Shown in pieces: positions 32,626 through 43,937 of a stretch of DNA of 64,000 nucleotides. Made by a program: the position numbers and the translations under genes. The DNA lies in the NCBI GenBank assembly GCA_013368315.1, contig JAACJM010000001.1, positions 868,001 through 932,000 on the forward strand. The letters are read 5' to 3'. Source of the DNA: Tetrapyrgos nigripes (Eukaryota > Basidiomycota > Agaricomycetes > Agaricales > Campanellaceae). The notes beneath the pieces were generated by a model. That model did no database searches. It was not told where the DNA came from and saw only the letters and a program-made list of their open reading frames with translations. Position 1 is the stretch's first letter; the number at the start of each line of letters is the position of its first letter.

Positions 32626-32847
32626 ACAGCGTATTTGCATTTTGATACATTCAGTCTATCACTTCTGCATTGGTTCCTAGTATTATTGTAAGCTGATTGG
32701 GGAATATACAACAGGTGTAATCATAGAATAATACAATTCCAGGTTGATACTGGTGCTGTTTGCGAGTAGGTGCTAGGATGTAAAGTCCAGTTGAATGGTG
32801 AACAAGTTTATAATACAGGTTGGAAGATACTTTTGTACGCTGCAGAA

Positions 32848-34287
32848 CTATGCCAGGAAACGAGTGAGGATGTTGGCATCAGTGCTGCTGATGACTTCCT
32901 GGAGGTCATGGATATCGGTAGGGCTGACGTCGGCGATATCTGCCATGAGATAGGCGATGTCACCCTTGGAGTCCGAATACTGCTTTTCGACGTTGTAAGG
33001 AGCGAAGGCTTCGTTGACACGTCTGAGTACACCGGGCTGATTCTTGTGTACGTGGCAAACACGGACACGATCACCCTCATCGGCGGCTATAGCACGCAGA
33101 TCAACTTCGGGGAAATTGACTGCACCAAGTGTAGAGCCATAGCCAATGTATCGAGAAATGGCCTGGGACACTTCTTCACCAATCATACGTTGGGCCTCTT
33201 CTGTTGAACCACCGATGTGAGGGGTAAGGACAACATTGGGGAGAGCGCAAAGTTCGCTGGCCCAGGAATTAACCGAATTGTCAAAGGGAGCGCCATTGGA
33301 ACCTGGTTCTGAAGGGTAGACGTCGAGAGCCGCACCAGCCAGGTGACTGGATTTGATAGCTTTGATCAGGGCAGGGATGTCCACGACTTTGCCACGAGCG
33401 TTGTTTATGAGATAGGAACCCTTTTTCATGAGAGCGAGCTGCTCTTCCCCAATCATATTGATGGTTTCAGGGAGCTCGGGAACGTGTAAGGTGACGAAAT
33501 CTGCCTCTGCAAGAAGCTCTTCGAGGGAATTGACTTGACGGGCAATACCCAAAGGCATGAGGTTGACAACGTCATGATAGATGACTTTCATACCGAACGA
33601 CTCGGCGAGTACGGACAATTGTGAACCAATATGACCGTAGCCAACAATGCCCAGGGTTTTGCCGCGTATCTCCCAACAACCTTTGGACTGCTTGTTCCAA
33701 AGGCCACGACGCATCTCGAAGCAACGTTCAAAGAGTTGCCTCGAGAGACCAACTAGCTCTGACATGACGAGTTCTGCGACTGAACGCGAATTGGAAAAGG
33801 GAGAGTTGAAAACAGGAATACCAGTTTTGGCAGCGGACTTGAGATCGACCTGGTTGGTCCCAATGCAGAAGCAGCCAATGACTAGGAGCTAGACGAAGGA
33901 TGAGTAGAATGCCAACAAGCCTGGATATGTGCGTACCTTGGTAGCGGCTTTGAGGACCTTTGCAGTGATTTTTGTTTTGCTACGAATACCGATGGCATGA
34001 TAGGAGCCAATTTTTTCTATGAGTTCGTCCTCGGACATGGCTTTGGTATGATGGTCTACAAGGAAGCCCTGTGCACGGAACGCGGAAACGGCGTCCTGGC
34101 TGATGTTTTCGAGAAGAAGAAAACGCAGACCCTCGTTGTCTACTGGACGAAGGACTTTTGGCTGTCTAATGCCATAGCCGTCGTCTCTACGATGGATGGC
34201 GAAGCGATCTGTAAAGGTCGGAGATGAGGTGGGGAAGACGGGGGAGCCCTGGTGGACGGGGACGGGAATGGCTATTGGGGAGGACAT
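32848..34287 (-). CDS. SER33: D-3-phosphoglycerate dehydrogenase (SER3/SER33-type)
   Basis: Two exons, starting at ATG 34287 and ending at 32848, joined by an intron near 33890-33936. The protein has the N-terminal substrate-binding part (LRFLLLENISQDAVSAFRAQ), SKTKITAKVLKAATK with LLVIGCFCIGTNQVDL, the NAD-binding GIVGYGHIGSQLSVLAESFG, LHVPELPETINMIGEEQLAL, the Arg-containing INNARGKVVDIPAL, the catalytic His region LTPHIGGSTEEAQRMIGEEV, and a C-terminal ACT domain (VCHVHKNQPGVLRRVNEAFA). It catalyses the first committed step of serine synthesis from 3-phosphoglycerate in the cytosol, and the ACT domain suggests serine feedback. It shares a 107-bp divergent promoter with HIS7. Confidence 0.96.
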
Positions 34288-34394
34288 TCTAATGTCTAAT
34301 TGGTGAAGGAGTGACTCGTGTATTTATGGAGATGGAATGAGTCAAGCTCGTAAAAATATTTTGTAGTGATCGGGTAATCGATAGCATTTTTGCT

Positions 34395-36148
34395 ATGGGT
34401 CTTTACCTTCTCGACTACGGGGCTGGAAATGTCCAGAGTCTGGCAAACAGTCTATCCAAGCTTGGTTATCAGTTCAACTGGATAACAGAGCCTGCTCATT
34501 TCCAGCGTGCTACTGTCAGTCATCTATCGTATTTTCAAGTATCTCTGCTAACCAGTTTTAGAGCCTCGTTTTTCCTGGCGTCGGTGCTTTCGGAACAGCC
34601 GTTGAAAACCTCAAGGCAAAGAGTCTTTTTGAACCCCTCAAGCAGTATATTCAATCAGGAAAACCCTACTTTGGAATATGCATTGGCATGCAAATCCTCT
34701 TCCAGACCTCTACTGAGTCTCCCGAGGCACCTGGGCTTGACATCATACCTTGTCCCGTTGAACGCTTCCGCGACAACGACAAGACAGTACCCCACATGGG
34801 CTGGAACACTGCCGATTCTCTTTATTCATCAGTAGAACCCTTTTGTTACTACTTTGTCCATTCGTACTGCGCCAAGTACGATCCATCCAAATATCCTATT
34901 GCTGCAGATTGGGCCCACACTACCACTCAGTATGGCGACGAAATCTTCATCTCTTCTGTGTCCAAAGACAATGTATTTGCCGTCCAATGTCATCCAGAGA
35001 AATCAGGTGCAGCCGGACTCGAGCTCCTCCAGGAATGGTTACTCTCTCCAGAGTCTAGGCGTGCAGCTCCCACAAGTTCATCCACTATCCCGCCCCCCAT
35101 ACTCACCCCGAAATCCAAACACTGTTTGTCGAAACGTATCATAGCATGTATGGACGTCCGAGCAAACGATGAAGGAGATTTGGTTGTCACCAAAGGTGAC
35201 CAGTACGACGTCCGCGAAAAAGTTGTCCCCACTTCTCCTTCTTCCACTTCCACAGCAGTCAAAACAGCTGGTGCAGTCCGTAATCTCGGCAAGCCTGTCG
35301 CATTAGCCTCCGCATACTACACTTCTGGGGCAGACGAGCTCTGTCTGTTGAACATCACCTCCTTCCGCCACTCTCCCCTCCAAGATCAGCCTATGCTTGC
35401 CGTTGTGCGTGCTGCAGCTGAATGCGTATTTGTTCCCCTTACCATCGGTGGTGGAATCAAAGACACTGTAGACCCGGACGGGACACCCCGTTCAGCGCTT
35501 GAAGTTGCTTCAGCGTATTTCCGTGCTGGGGCAGACAAAGTCAGTATTGGCTCTGAAGCCGTGTACGCAGTTGAAAAATTGCTGGCTTCAGAGAGAGATT
35601 CGGGAGATGGAACAAGTGCGATTGAGACCATCGCGCGTGCTTACGGAAACCAAGCTGTCGTCGTTTCGATTGACCCAAAACGCGTCTATGTTGATGCCGA
35701 GACGTATGATGGGCCTTTCAAAGGCGAAATGGTTCATGGAAAATCCGATTCTGCTATTGAATCGGAGCGGGGCAAGAGTTGGTATTACACATGCACGACT
35801 TCTGGTGGAAGAGAGACGAGGAATTTATCCGTGTGTCAACTTGCGCGCGAGGTAGAAAAACTGGGGGCAGGTGAAATCCTTGTCAACAGCATTGATAGGG
35901 ATGGCACCGGTTTGGGATTCGATTTGGACCTGATCAATCTCATCAGGGGTTGTGTCAGAGTTCCCGTCGTTGCAAGCAGTGGTGCAGGGAAGGTTGAACA
36001 CTTTTCGACGGTATTTGAAGAAACGGACGTTGAAGCCGCCTTGGCTGCTGGTATCTTTCACCGTGGAGAAGTGGGCATCAGTCAAGTTAAAGATTGCCTG
36101 CGGAGCCGTGGCATTAACGTGAGGCTGGGGAAAAGCTATTTTGTATAA
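34395..36148 (+). CDS. HIS7: Imidazole glycerol phosphate synthase, fused HisH-HisF
   Basis: Exons 34395-34514 and 34562-36148 give 568 residues. The first 205 residues are the class I glutamine amidotransferase (MGLYLLDYGAGNVQSLANSL, SLVFPGVGAFG, nucleophile in YFGICIGMQILF, His-Glu in AVQCHPEKS). The rest is the HisF (beta/alpha)8 cyclase (CLSKRIIACMDVRANDEGDL, PLTIGGGIKDTVDPDG, SIGSEAV, QAVVVSIDPKRVYVD, ILVNSIDRDGTGLGFDLDLI, VVASSGAGKVEHF, AAGIFHRGE). The enzyme moves ammonia from glutamine through the barrel to make imidazole glycerol phosphate and AICAR, linking histidine and purine pathways. The fusion is typical of fungi. Its stop is 33 bp from the stop of the first desaturase. Confidence 0.97.
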
Positions 36149-36181
36149 TCGCAGTTAGACACTGTACGTTTCAAATCGATA

Positions 36182-37973
36182 CTAGCATGATACTGTTCCC
36201 GTTGTGACTTCTCTCTCTTTACCCTTGTCGACAGCTTCACGAGCTTCAACAGAGGCCACCTCAGCGACCAGTTTGATCTGCTGGCCTATATCCTTAACCA
36301 TCCCAGCTACCTCCCTTAGAATACCAATAACCTCTTGATTACCCTTGACGAAACCAAACTCGGCATAGGTCAATCCTTCCTCCTTGCAAAACTCCTTGAT
36401 CAGCACACTGGCCTTTCTCAAATTGTGCCTAGGAAGACGGGGAAAGAGATGATGAGCAACTTGTTGCTGGAGACCACCATGAATAAATTCGATGGACTCT
36501 GGACAGATCACGTCAGACGTAGTACGCAACTGACGGGCAGGGAAGGACTCTGTGGGTCCCAGATCCTCGGTGGACATGGGAAAATGGGACAGGGCGATCT
36601 GAGAGGGAAAATGAATACGTAGGAAACGAGGTAGCTGAATTCAATGGACATACCTGAATGTGCAACGGACTGGTCGTAACGTTACTGACAAACAGGTACA
36701 GAAGCGCCTTCTGCCAAGATCCACAGTTCCTCAAAACGAGTCCTCCATACCAGCTCCAAAACAAAATCACTGCGGTTATCTCAAGACGCCATGCCCAATT
36801 ACCGCCTCGAGCTCTTTTCGTATCAAATACCCTTCTGTACAGTGAGTTACAGGAGGCTTGGAAGAGTCTGAAACGACCCAAAAGCATTACTATGTAGAAT
36901 AGTTTATGCTGGACCGAGACAAGGAGACGACTGGCAGGGGTGAAGAGAAAGATACGCCTATAAAAAGTGGAGTAGATGCTGGAGAAGAACTTTGGAGAGA
37001 GTGCAAAGATGGGGAGATGTTCGACGTCAGGGTCACTGCATGTGTAAAGTTCGTAAGAATGAGTTGAAAAAACGACTCAAAGAATGACCCACTGTGAGGG
37101 ATGGTTGGTGACGACTGAAAGTAATGCGTCAAACAAGCAGGCGTAATCACTCTATCAGAGAAAACGTACGATGATGAATATTATGGTGCTAGGGGCAAAT
37201 CAGCTACAAGTTTCCAGAACAAGGACAATACCACTTACGTTGACCCACCAACCTATACTCAAGCCACCAATAAAATCGGCGACGAAGATGGAAAGCAACC
37301 TGTCATAGGTCCAATCGTGAGTGACACTCATATGGCCAAGGTCATGAAGAAGGAATGTTGTCTGGTGCCACAGGAGACCGAGTGCTATCGCACTGATCAC
37401 GATCCAGCCTGTTCGGAAAGCATACAGCGACACAAGGGCAAGAAGTACGTAGCGAAGGAAGTCGGGACCATAGCCAGAAATATAGGGTGTGCGGTAGAGA
37501 CCAGCTTCATTGATACGCTGGTGAAGTCGGGTGTATGCCTGTATGTGCTGGTGTTGTACCTGGAGGGACAAGGTTGAAGGCGGCGGGGTAATGTTGTCGA
37601 GAGTGGGGGCAAGTGCTGGCGAGTTTTTAGCGATCAGCAGAACCTGGACAGAATCGGGGTGGAAGGTGGAAGCTGAAGAGAACCATTGGTCGTCTTTGCG
37701 AGACCATCCCGCAGCGATTGGAGGAAGAAGCGGCTGCCACGGCTCGTCGTCTGCGAGCTGGCCGATCGAGTAGCGCTGGATGAGGGCGCTGTCTGCATGG
37801 AACGCGTCTATTTCGTTTGTTGCGTCCCGCCCGACAAAGTGAAGGATCGCAAGGTCTCCCCCTGGATGCGAACTAAGCCATGAGTTTGGGACACGGATGA
37901 CATGTCGATTGTAGATAAGGATATGCTGGCCTTGCAGAATGCGGGCAGAGATATCCTTTTTGTCCAGAAACAT
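36182..37973 (-). CDS. Delta-8 sphingolipid desaturase (cytochrome b5 fusion), copy 1
   Basis: Starts at ATG 37973 (MFLDKKDISARILQGQHILI) and ends at 36182. The N-terminal cytochrome b5 domain has the haem motif SHPGGD. The fatty-acid desaturase domain has three histidine boxes: HDLGH, HHNIHH (made of short exons near 37200-37140) and QVAHH. NHPSHDPDVEHLP follows box 2. Membrane helices flank the boxes (YVLLALVSLYAFRTGWIVIS). The Gln in the third box and b5 fusion mark front-end desaturases of the sphingolipid delta-8 type, acting on the long-chain base of glucosylceramides in the ER. Several introns of about 50-57 nt interrupt box 2. It is very similar to the copy at 39127-40923 in both protein and exon layout. 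Confidence 0.9.
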
Positions 37974-39126
37974 TGCGTATAGTGTGGTGGACCGGAATCC
38001 TTCAGTGCTCCTCCATTTTTTTATCGATTATATAGAAAAGACCTTACATATCATGTATGATCAAATTAGGCTGTTAGACCGAGTTGCTTGACCCAAACTT
38101 GATTTGTACGGTCGTGATAACTGATCAGCGAGATGGAGTACTCCATATCATCCAGTATCATCTCACCACTTTCAGCAGCGTCCAGGAAGGGCTGAATCAG
38201 AATGTGCCACTGGGATCTACAGGAGCAGCTTTTTTAGCGCTGAAATGAAAATGATGTTGTCACTGGTAACCCGCTTGCATCTAGTCGGTCGTAAAAGCGT
38301 TTTGCGGTAAATTTCAAAATCTTTTCTCTTGCGGCACGCACGCGGGAGCTATTTCTACCTGGAAATCTGATATCAGGGGGCTAGAAACTGCCAGAAACTG
38401 AGGAAGTGAATGGAACGTGCCTTGACGCCTACAAGGATGAAATAGAAGGTATAACAAAGGTATGCCCTGGTATGCCCTGTGCAGGCTCAGTGCAGGCACT
38501 ACAGTCCTACACATCTAACTTCCCACCGATTTTTACAAAATTTGGCTAAATATTATCATCCGGAAGCTTGGTTTTGATCTGAGCCTTAGAACATGTGAGG
38601 ACCCTTTGATTCTAGTTTGCAGGCGAGATCTTCGCAAGGAACTCGGAAGGCTTAGACTGCTTCCCATAGACTGAATGAGGTGCAAAGAGAAGTGGCGAAG
38701 ATGGATATGTGGCTGGAGCTGCAAAGCAAGATTGTGTGCGACGTTCGTGTTGGAAAAGTTGAAGGTCACGGTAATGATGGGAGGCCGAGTGCTGCATCAA
38801 GCTATCAACTACACCGAGTTGAAGTTGACACAAAGACGAGAAGAAAGCCCAACACAGATTCGCGGGAAGGATTGGAGAGGATTGGAGCTCGGAACATCGG
38901 AGAAGAGATAAAACAGTATTCATCGCTTATCACCTGTGGACAAAAGTGGCATAGTGGTGGCTGACGAGCCTGAGACTCAATTGAACTGAGTCAACTCGAA
39001 AGACTTTGCCTGGAACTCGCCACCAGCACATGCTAGCAACAAGCTCGGAAAAAATTCCTGTTCTCGACCGTCAAAAAAGTCTATCACGCACTGAATTCAG
39101 CCATCACATTTTGGGATCTATGTATT
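37974..39126. other. Spacer between the two desaturase genes
   Basis: About 1.15 kb. It holds the promoter of copy 1 and a coding-like minus-strand segment at 38066-38376 (listed). A plus-strand ORF at 38680-38964 also looks mildly protein-like (Lys/Glu-rich), but nothing else supports it. No transposon or repeat was recognised. Confidence 0.4.
38066..38376 (-). CDS. Possible terminal exons of an unrecognised gene
   Basis: On the minus strand, TAA at 38066-38068 ends a frame reading WHILIQPFLDAAESGEMILD, then DMEYSISLISYHDRTNQVWV, then KQLGLTA. It starts after an acceptor (ctcctgtag) near 38222. An upstream exon candidate reads KILKFTAKRFYDRLDASG, whose donor gttacc near 38280 joins in frame to give DASG-SQWH. 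The residues look like a soluble protein's C-terminus, but the 5' part is unclear and the family is unknown. It might be a small lineage-specific gene or a fragment duplicated along with the desaturases. Confidence 0.33.
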
Positions 39127-40923
39127 CTAGTTTGAGTGTAGCAGGACGCCGTTGCCATTGTCACTCGTCTCTCCCTGGGCCATCTTTTTGTTGACCGCCT
39201 CGCGAGCTTCAACGGAGGCGACGTCGGCAACCAGCTTGATCTGCTGGCCTATATCCTTGACCATACCAGCTACTTCTCTGAGAACGCCAATGACCTCCTG
39301 ATTACCCTTGACGAAACCAAACTCGGCGTAGGTCAACCCTTCCTCCTTGCAAAACTCCTTGATCATGATACTGGCATTGCGAAGATTGTGCCGAGGAAGA
39401 CGGGGAAAGAGATGGTGAGCGACTTGTAGATGGAGACCACCGTGGAGAAACTCGACGGATTCTGGACAGATCACGTCGGAAGTCGTACGCAGCTGACGGG
39501 CAGGGAAGGATTCCGTAGGCCCCAAGTCAATAGTAGACATGGAAAAATGGGACAAGACAATCTGCGAGGATATTGAACACTCCGGAACAGAACGAGATGA
39601 CTATCCATACCTGTACATGCAAAGGACTAGTGGTGACGTGGCTGACGACCATGTACAAAAGAGCTTTTTGCCAGGAACCGCAGTTCCTCAAGACGAGACC
39701 TGCGAACCAAGTCCAGAAGAATATAATTCCAATCATTTCGAGACGCCAAGCCCATTTACCGCCTCTAGACCGTTTTGTATCAAACGCCTTGTTGTAGAGT
39801 GATACATATGAGAGACGGTAGAGGTTGAAACGGGCAAAGAGCATAACTATATAAAAGAGTTTATGCTGGACCGACACGAAGAGGCGACTGGCAAAATCAA
39901 AGGGAAGGATACGTCCATAATAGGAGGAGTAGAGATTGGTAAAGAACTTTGGAGAAATGGCAAAGAAGGGGAGATGCTCAATGTCAGGGTCGCTTTGTGT
40001 GTGATTGTAAGAATGAGCTGACGCAGAAAATGAGGAGAACCTACTGTGAGGGATGGTTAGTGACGACTACAGGTAATGTGTCAGCTGAGTCGAAGCGTTT
40101 AGGCGAGAAACGTACGATGATGGATATTATGGTTCTAGAAGCGGATCAGACACACGTTTGATCTGAAAAAAATGAGAAAGATACTCACGTCGACCCACCA
40201 ACCTATACTGAGTCCACCAATAAAGTTGGCAATCAAGATGGAAATCAGCCTGTCATAAGTCCAGTTATGAGTGACACCCATATGCCCCAGGTCATGGGCA
40301 AAGAACATGAGCTGGTGCCACAAAAGCCCAAGCGCCAGTGCACTGATAACAATCCAGCCAGTGCGAAAAGCATAGAAGGAAACAAGCGCGAGAGAGACGT
40401 AGCGAAGGAACTCTGGACCGTAACCGGAAAGGTAAGGAGTGTGGTAGAGACCGGCATCGGTTATGCGCTTGTGGAGATGTTTATATGCCTGTGCATGCTG
40501 GTGCTGTACCTGGAGAGACAGGGTTGAAGGCGGTGGAGTGATTGTGGCTAGGGTAGGAGCAATTGCTGGCGAATCCTTTGCAACCAGCAGAACCTGGGCA
40601 GAGTCGGGGTGGAAGGTAGAGGCAGAAGAGAGCCATTGGTCGTCTCTGCGCGACCAGCCGCAAGCGATTGGAGGCAAAAGGGGCTGCCAGGGCTCGTCAC
40701 CTGCGAGCTGACCTATAGAGTAGCGTAGGATGAGAGCAGTGTCAGCATGGAACGCGTCTATTTCGTTTGTTGCGTCACGACCGACAAAGTGAAGAATGGC
40801 AAGATCACCGCCTGGGTGGTTAGCAAGCCATGCACCTGGGACACGAATGACATGGCGGTTGTAGATGAGGATATGCTGGCCCTGGAGGATGCGAGCAGAG
40901 ACGTCGTCTCTGGCAAGAGACAT
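39127..40923 (-). CDS. Delta-8 sphingolipid desaturase (cytochrome b5 fusion), copy 2
   Basis: Starts at ATG 40923 (MSLARDDVSARILQGQHILI), aligned with the start of copy 1. An in-frame ATG at 40995 would add 24 residues but would overlap the Pal1 leader. The b5 motif is NHPGGD. The histidine boxes are HDLGH, NHNIHH and QVAHH. The C-terminus differs from copy 1 (GETSDNGNGVLLHSN instead of KEREVTTGTVSC). The intron positions in box 2 match copy 1, so the pair arose by tandem duplication. Fungal enzymes of this type make 4,8-sphingadienine for glucosylceramide. Two copies may differ in expression or preferred base. Its start is 75 bp from the start of Pal1. Confidence 0.9.
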
Positions 40924-40998
40924 AGGCGGGCCGGAGAGCCGGAAGAGGGAGCAAACTGCTGAGTCAAACTTGTGGAACCCAGCAACAACCGTCATCTT

Positions 40999-42133
40999 AT
41001 GCCAGTTCCAAAGTCAACCGATATCCAAGAGTCCCTCAAGGACACCGTCACCGTTCGCGGCCAGCGTATGGGCAGAAGTCACACTCAGGCTCCGCCCTCA
41101 AGGCAGGCTCCCGCCATCGGTCCTCGCTCCCACTCCCAGGACTCGGGCACCCCGCCCCGGGTCCCTCCAAAGTCTCGCTCAAAGAAGGGTTCCCAGCATG
41201 CAGACGTTATCGACAGGCTCGATTTCACAGGAAACGCAAGTGCGTCCCCTTACTTCCTCTCTGCCGTCATCCCGCTTACATTCCGCCACAGTGTTCCACC
41301 ATGATGGTCCCTTCGACGCTTGCGCTCCGTCTCGCAATCGGCACCGCACCAAGGCTCCCATGATGGCCTGGACGGGTGCGGGTGCTGACGGTGGTCCATA
41401 TGCTGCCGCAGACGCTGCTGCGTTTTCAGATCAAACCTATGAACCTCCCAAGAAAAAAGTCGACGCCATCGCAGAAGCTTGGGGCATCCACGAACCAGAA
41501 CCATACGAAGAGTTTTTTGCAGGTGGAGGCACTCGTGGCGACACTCCAGCCAGTTCCATCTTCAACGGGAAGGAATCCCATGGCTCCAAGTCTAAGCGCA
41601 GAGATCCTAATCACTCGGAGGAACATCGGTCTCGTCCCGCTCGTCGCGGAATACCTCCTCCAAAGCCCATATTTGTTCCAGACCCCAACTCTCCCGACAT
41701 TGACGCTCCCATCTCAGCGTCTCCCACCGGTAACGGTCCCAAACGCAGTAAATCACTCATGCATCGCATCCGAAAGATGCGCGATTCACCCAATGTTCCA
41801 GTTGGGAATGATTATGATGATAGGGCACAATCACAAGCAGTCACACCTCGTGGTGAAAGACCAACCCACAAATCCAACAACTCCTTCCTTGGTCGTCTCG
41901 GATCACCAAAACCAGAGACTACCAATGAGCCCTTCGTTTTCATTGATAACACCAGTAAGGAGAAGGACAAGGATCTTCCGGCTCCGCCCATGGACAGTGC
42001 TTCCCCAAGGGAAAACTCTTCTTCTAGTGGGAGTTACTTTGATATCAATGGGGGCACCGGTGCCTCGCCAGGTCTCGGCAGGAAGACCAGTCTCATCAAG
42101 AAAGTCGGCAGAGTAGTCAGAGGCCGAGGTTAA
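40999..42133 (+). CDS. Pal1 cell morphology family protein
   Basis: Exons 40999-41239 and 41292-42133 with a gtgcgt...cacag intron between them. The family signature spans the junction: NAMFHHDGPFDACAPSRNRH, then RTKAPMMAWTG. The rest is low-complexity, basic and Ser/Pro-rich, with AEAWGIHEPEPYEEFFAGGG, KRSKSLMHRIRKMRDSPNVP, and a C-terminal basic helix RKTSLIKKVGRVVRGRG that may bind membrane. In fission yeast Pal1 marks growing tips and helps keep the cell cylindrical. Related proteins work with endocytic Ede1. The short distance to desaturase copy 2 implies a shared promoter. Confidence 0.88.
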
Positions 42134-43937
42134 TTCACAGTACGTACTCTTGACCCTCTTCCTCTTTGGTTTATCACCAACATGACTTTTTTTTGGGTCC
42201 AGCTCCCCAATCACTTTGTCCATTTACGTACCTCATGATCTTTTGCCTGCCTTAATGTGCTGCCTCTCTTTCTACCAAGGACTACGCCTCCATACCCCGC
42301 CCTCTCTTTTTCGTCTTCTTTTGTGGTTCCGGTTCCACGTTTCATTCTGTTCCGAAGGCGAAACCTACCTCGCGTGACGACATTGATATCCCCTGTCCAA
42401 AGTTCGCCATTTATCGATCGTACCTATCCTTTCAGTTACATCTGTAGTCGTCTTTTTCTATGATACACTTTTCAACCTTTTCTGGTACCAATTGCTAAGC
42501 GGAAGTTCCCCATGTTTATGTACACTTGCTCCACAACTTAACCGATCTCCAGTTCTACATACATGTCATCTTGTAACCCAAGCGCCTTGTTACTGTAGTA
42601 CAGTCCACATTCTTCTCCCAATCCCAATCTTGAATTACGGTGTAGCAGCCATTGTAGTGTATTAGTCTGTGTATATTTCGATATCTCTTCTTCGTTTACC
42701 GTTATGCTTGTGCTTTTTTACAAAGGTTTTGTTTCCACTTGGCACCTGCACGTTGTAAACGCGACCAAATTTCAAGCTGACATGTGTTACAGTTGCCTTG
42801 AGTTTCTGTGACACGAGCGGTGTTCAGAAGATGTACCGTAACCGAGTGGCCAAAGCCCAAGTTTGATCTCGATAATCGGAGCGAGCTTGTAGCCGTATCA
42901 ACTTTACTTCTGGTATCATGCTCCAGTGCGTTTAGTCGGCAACTAAATTTGAGCAATAACCACTTTAAACTTGATGAAAACTATCGCAAGATTAAGTGGC
43001 CAATGCCTTCTGGTGTCAGTGCGTTTCTCAATCTAAGCATAAACCGCTTCAAGTTTAATGAAAACTACGACAAGATTGAGTGCCAGAGCCCGAAGGTATG
43101 AGCACAACCACTTTAAACTTGATGAGAACTATTGCAAGATTGAGTGGCCAATACCTTCTGGTGTCAGTGCGTTTCTCACTCTAAGCATAAACCACTTCAA
43201 GTTTGATGAAAACTATGACAAGATTGGGTGGCAGTACCTTGGGGCTCGGACAGGCAGACCAACGAAGAAGGTAATTTCGAACTGAACTCTAACGTCGAGA
43301 CTCAAGTCATCATATAGGTGGATGCTTCTCGACCCAAGTAAGCTGCTTTGGGTTTAGTTGAGGGGTGGCAGCTCTAATACTATACAGACGTGAGCACCTA
43401 TTGCAGGTACAAAATGAGCATGGAGAAGAACAGAAGACGAACGGCTAGTGGCTGGTGGCGTGAGGTTAGGGCGGCTTGGCTTGTTCTCGTTCCAGAGAGA
43501 AATCAGATATGTGAGTAGTCTGCGTATCACCCGAATGAAGTGGAGCCTCGTCGTACTCAAGTACGAATATTCCGGGTATTTTTTGCCTGCTTTTCCTGTC
43601 AAGCACGATTTTTGCGACCGCCGTCATGAACGCCACCCAAGTTCATGAAGGGGCATCGGGATATCAGTCTTCTTGAACTATACCGCTCTTGCGCTAAAAC
43701 TGTTGATTCTCGAGGCTTCATTGACAGCTGTATGAGATTGGTATGCGCTAAAAAGTTACCACCATGACATTGCACGTCAAGACATAGTGAAATGACCGGA
43801 TAAACTCCTCATATTGAGCAGTAGCATAACAACAGGCATGGCATATGGATAGTGTAATAGCTCGGTCGGAGGTTTTTGTGGTGGGGCATACACAAGCATA
43901 CAGAAAAAAAAGGAAGTTGTGTTGTATGAAAATACAA
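42134..43937. other. Gene-poor stretch between PAL1 and RPL13
   Basis: About 1.8 kb, AT-rich at the left, with the 148-bp tandem repeat at 42960-43240. ORFs on either strand are short and not protein-like outside the repeats. No RNA gene was seen. Confidence 0.45.
42960..43240 (+). repeat. 148-bp tandem repeat with nested ~42-bp motif
   Basis: A motif CCACTTTAAACTTGATGAAA and its continuation (about 42 bp) occurs at 42960, 43044, 43108 and 43192. The spacing alternates 84, 64 and 84 bp, so the larger unit is 148 bp in two copies, each holding two motif halves. On the plus strand all four motifs translate to a similar peptide, F-K-(L/F)-(D/N)-E-N-Y-x-K-I, the first pair in one frame and the second pair in another, since 64 is not a multiple of 3. 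A gtatgag donor-like sequence lies between the pairs. Confidence 0.85.

Noticed and set aside
38680..38964. 94-codon plus-strand ORF between the desaturases
   Set aside because: Mildly protein-like but without a family, and it competes with the minus-strand exon candidates. Support is too weak to list as a gene.
40924..40995. 24-residue N-terminal extension of desaturase copy 2 from ATG 40995
   Set aside because: The start at 40923 aligns with copy 1, and the extension would run into the leader of PAL1.
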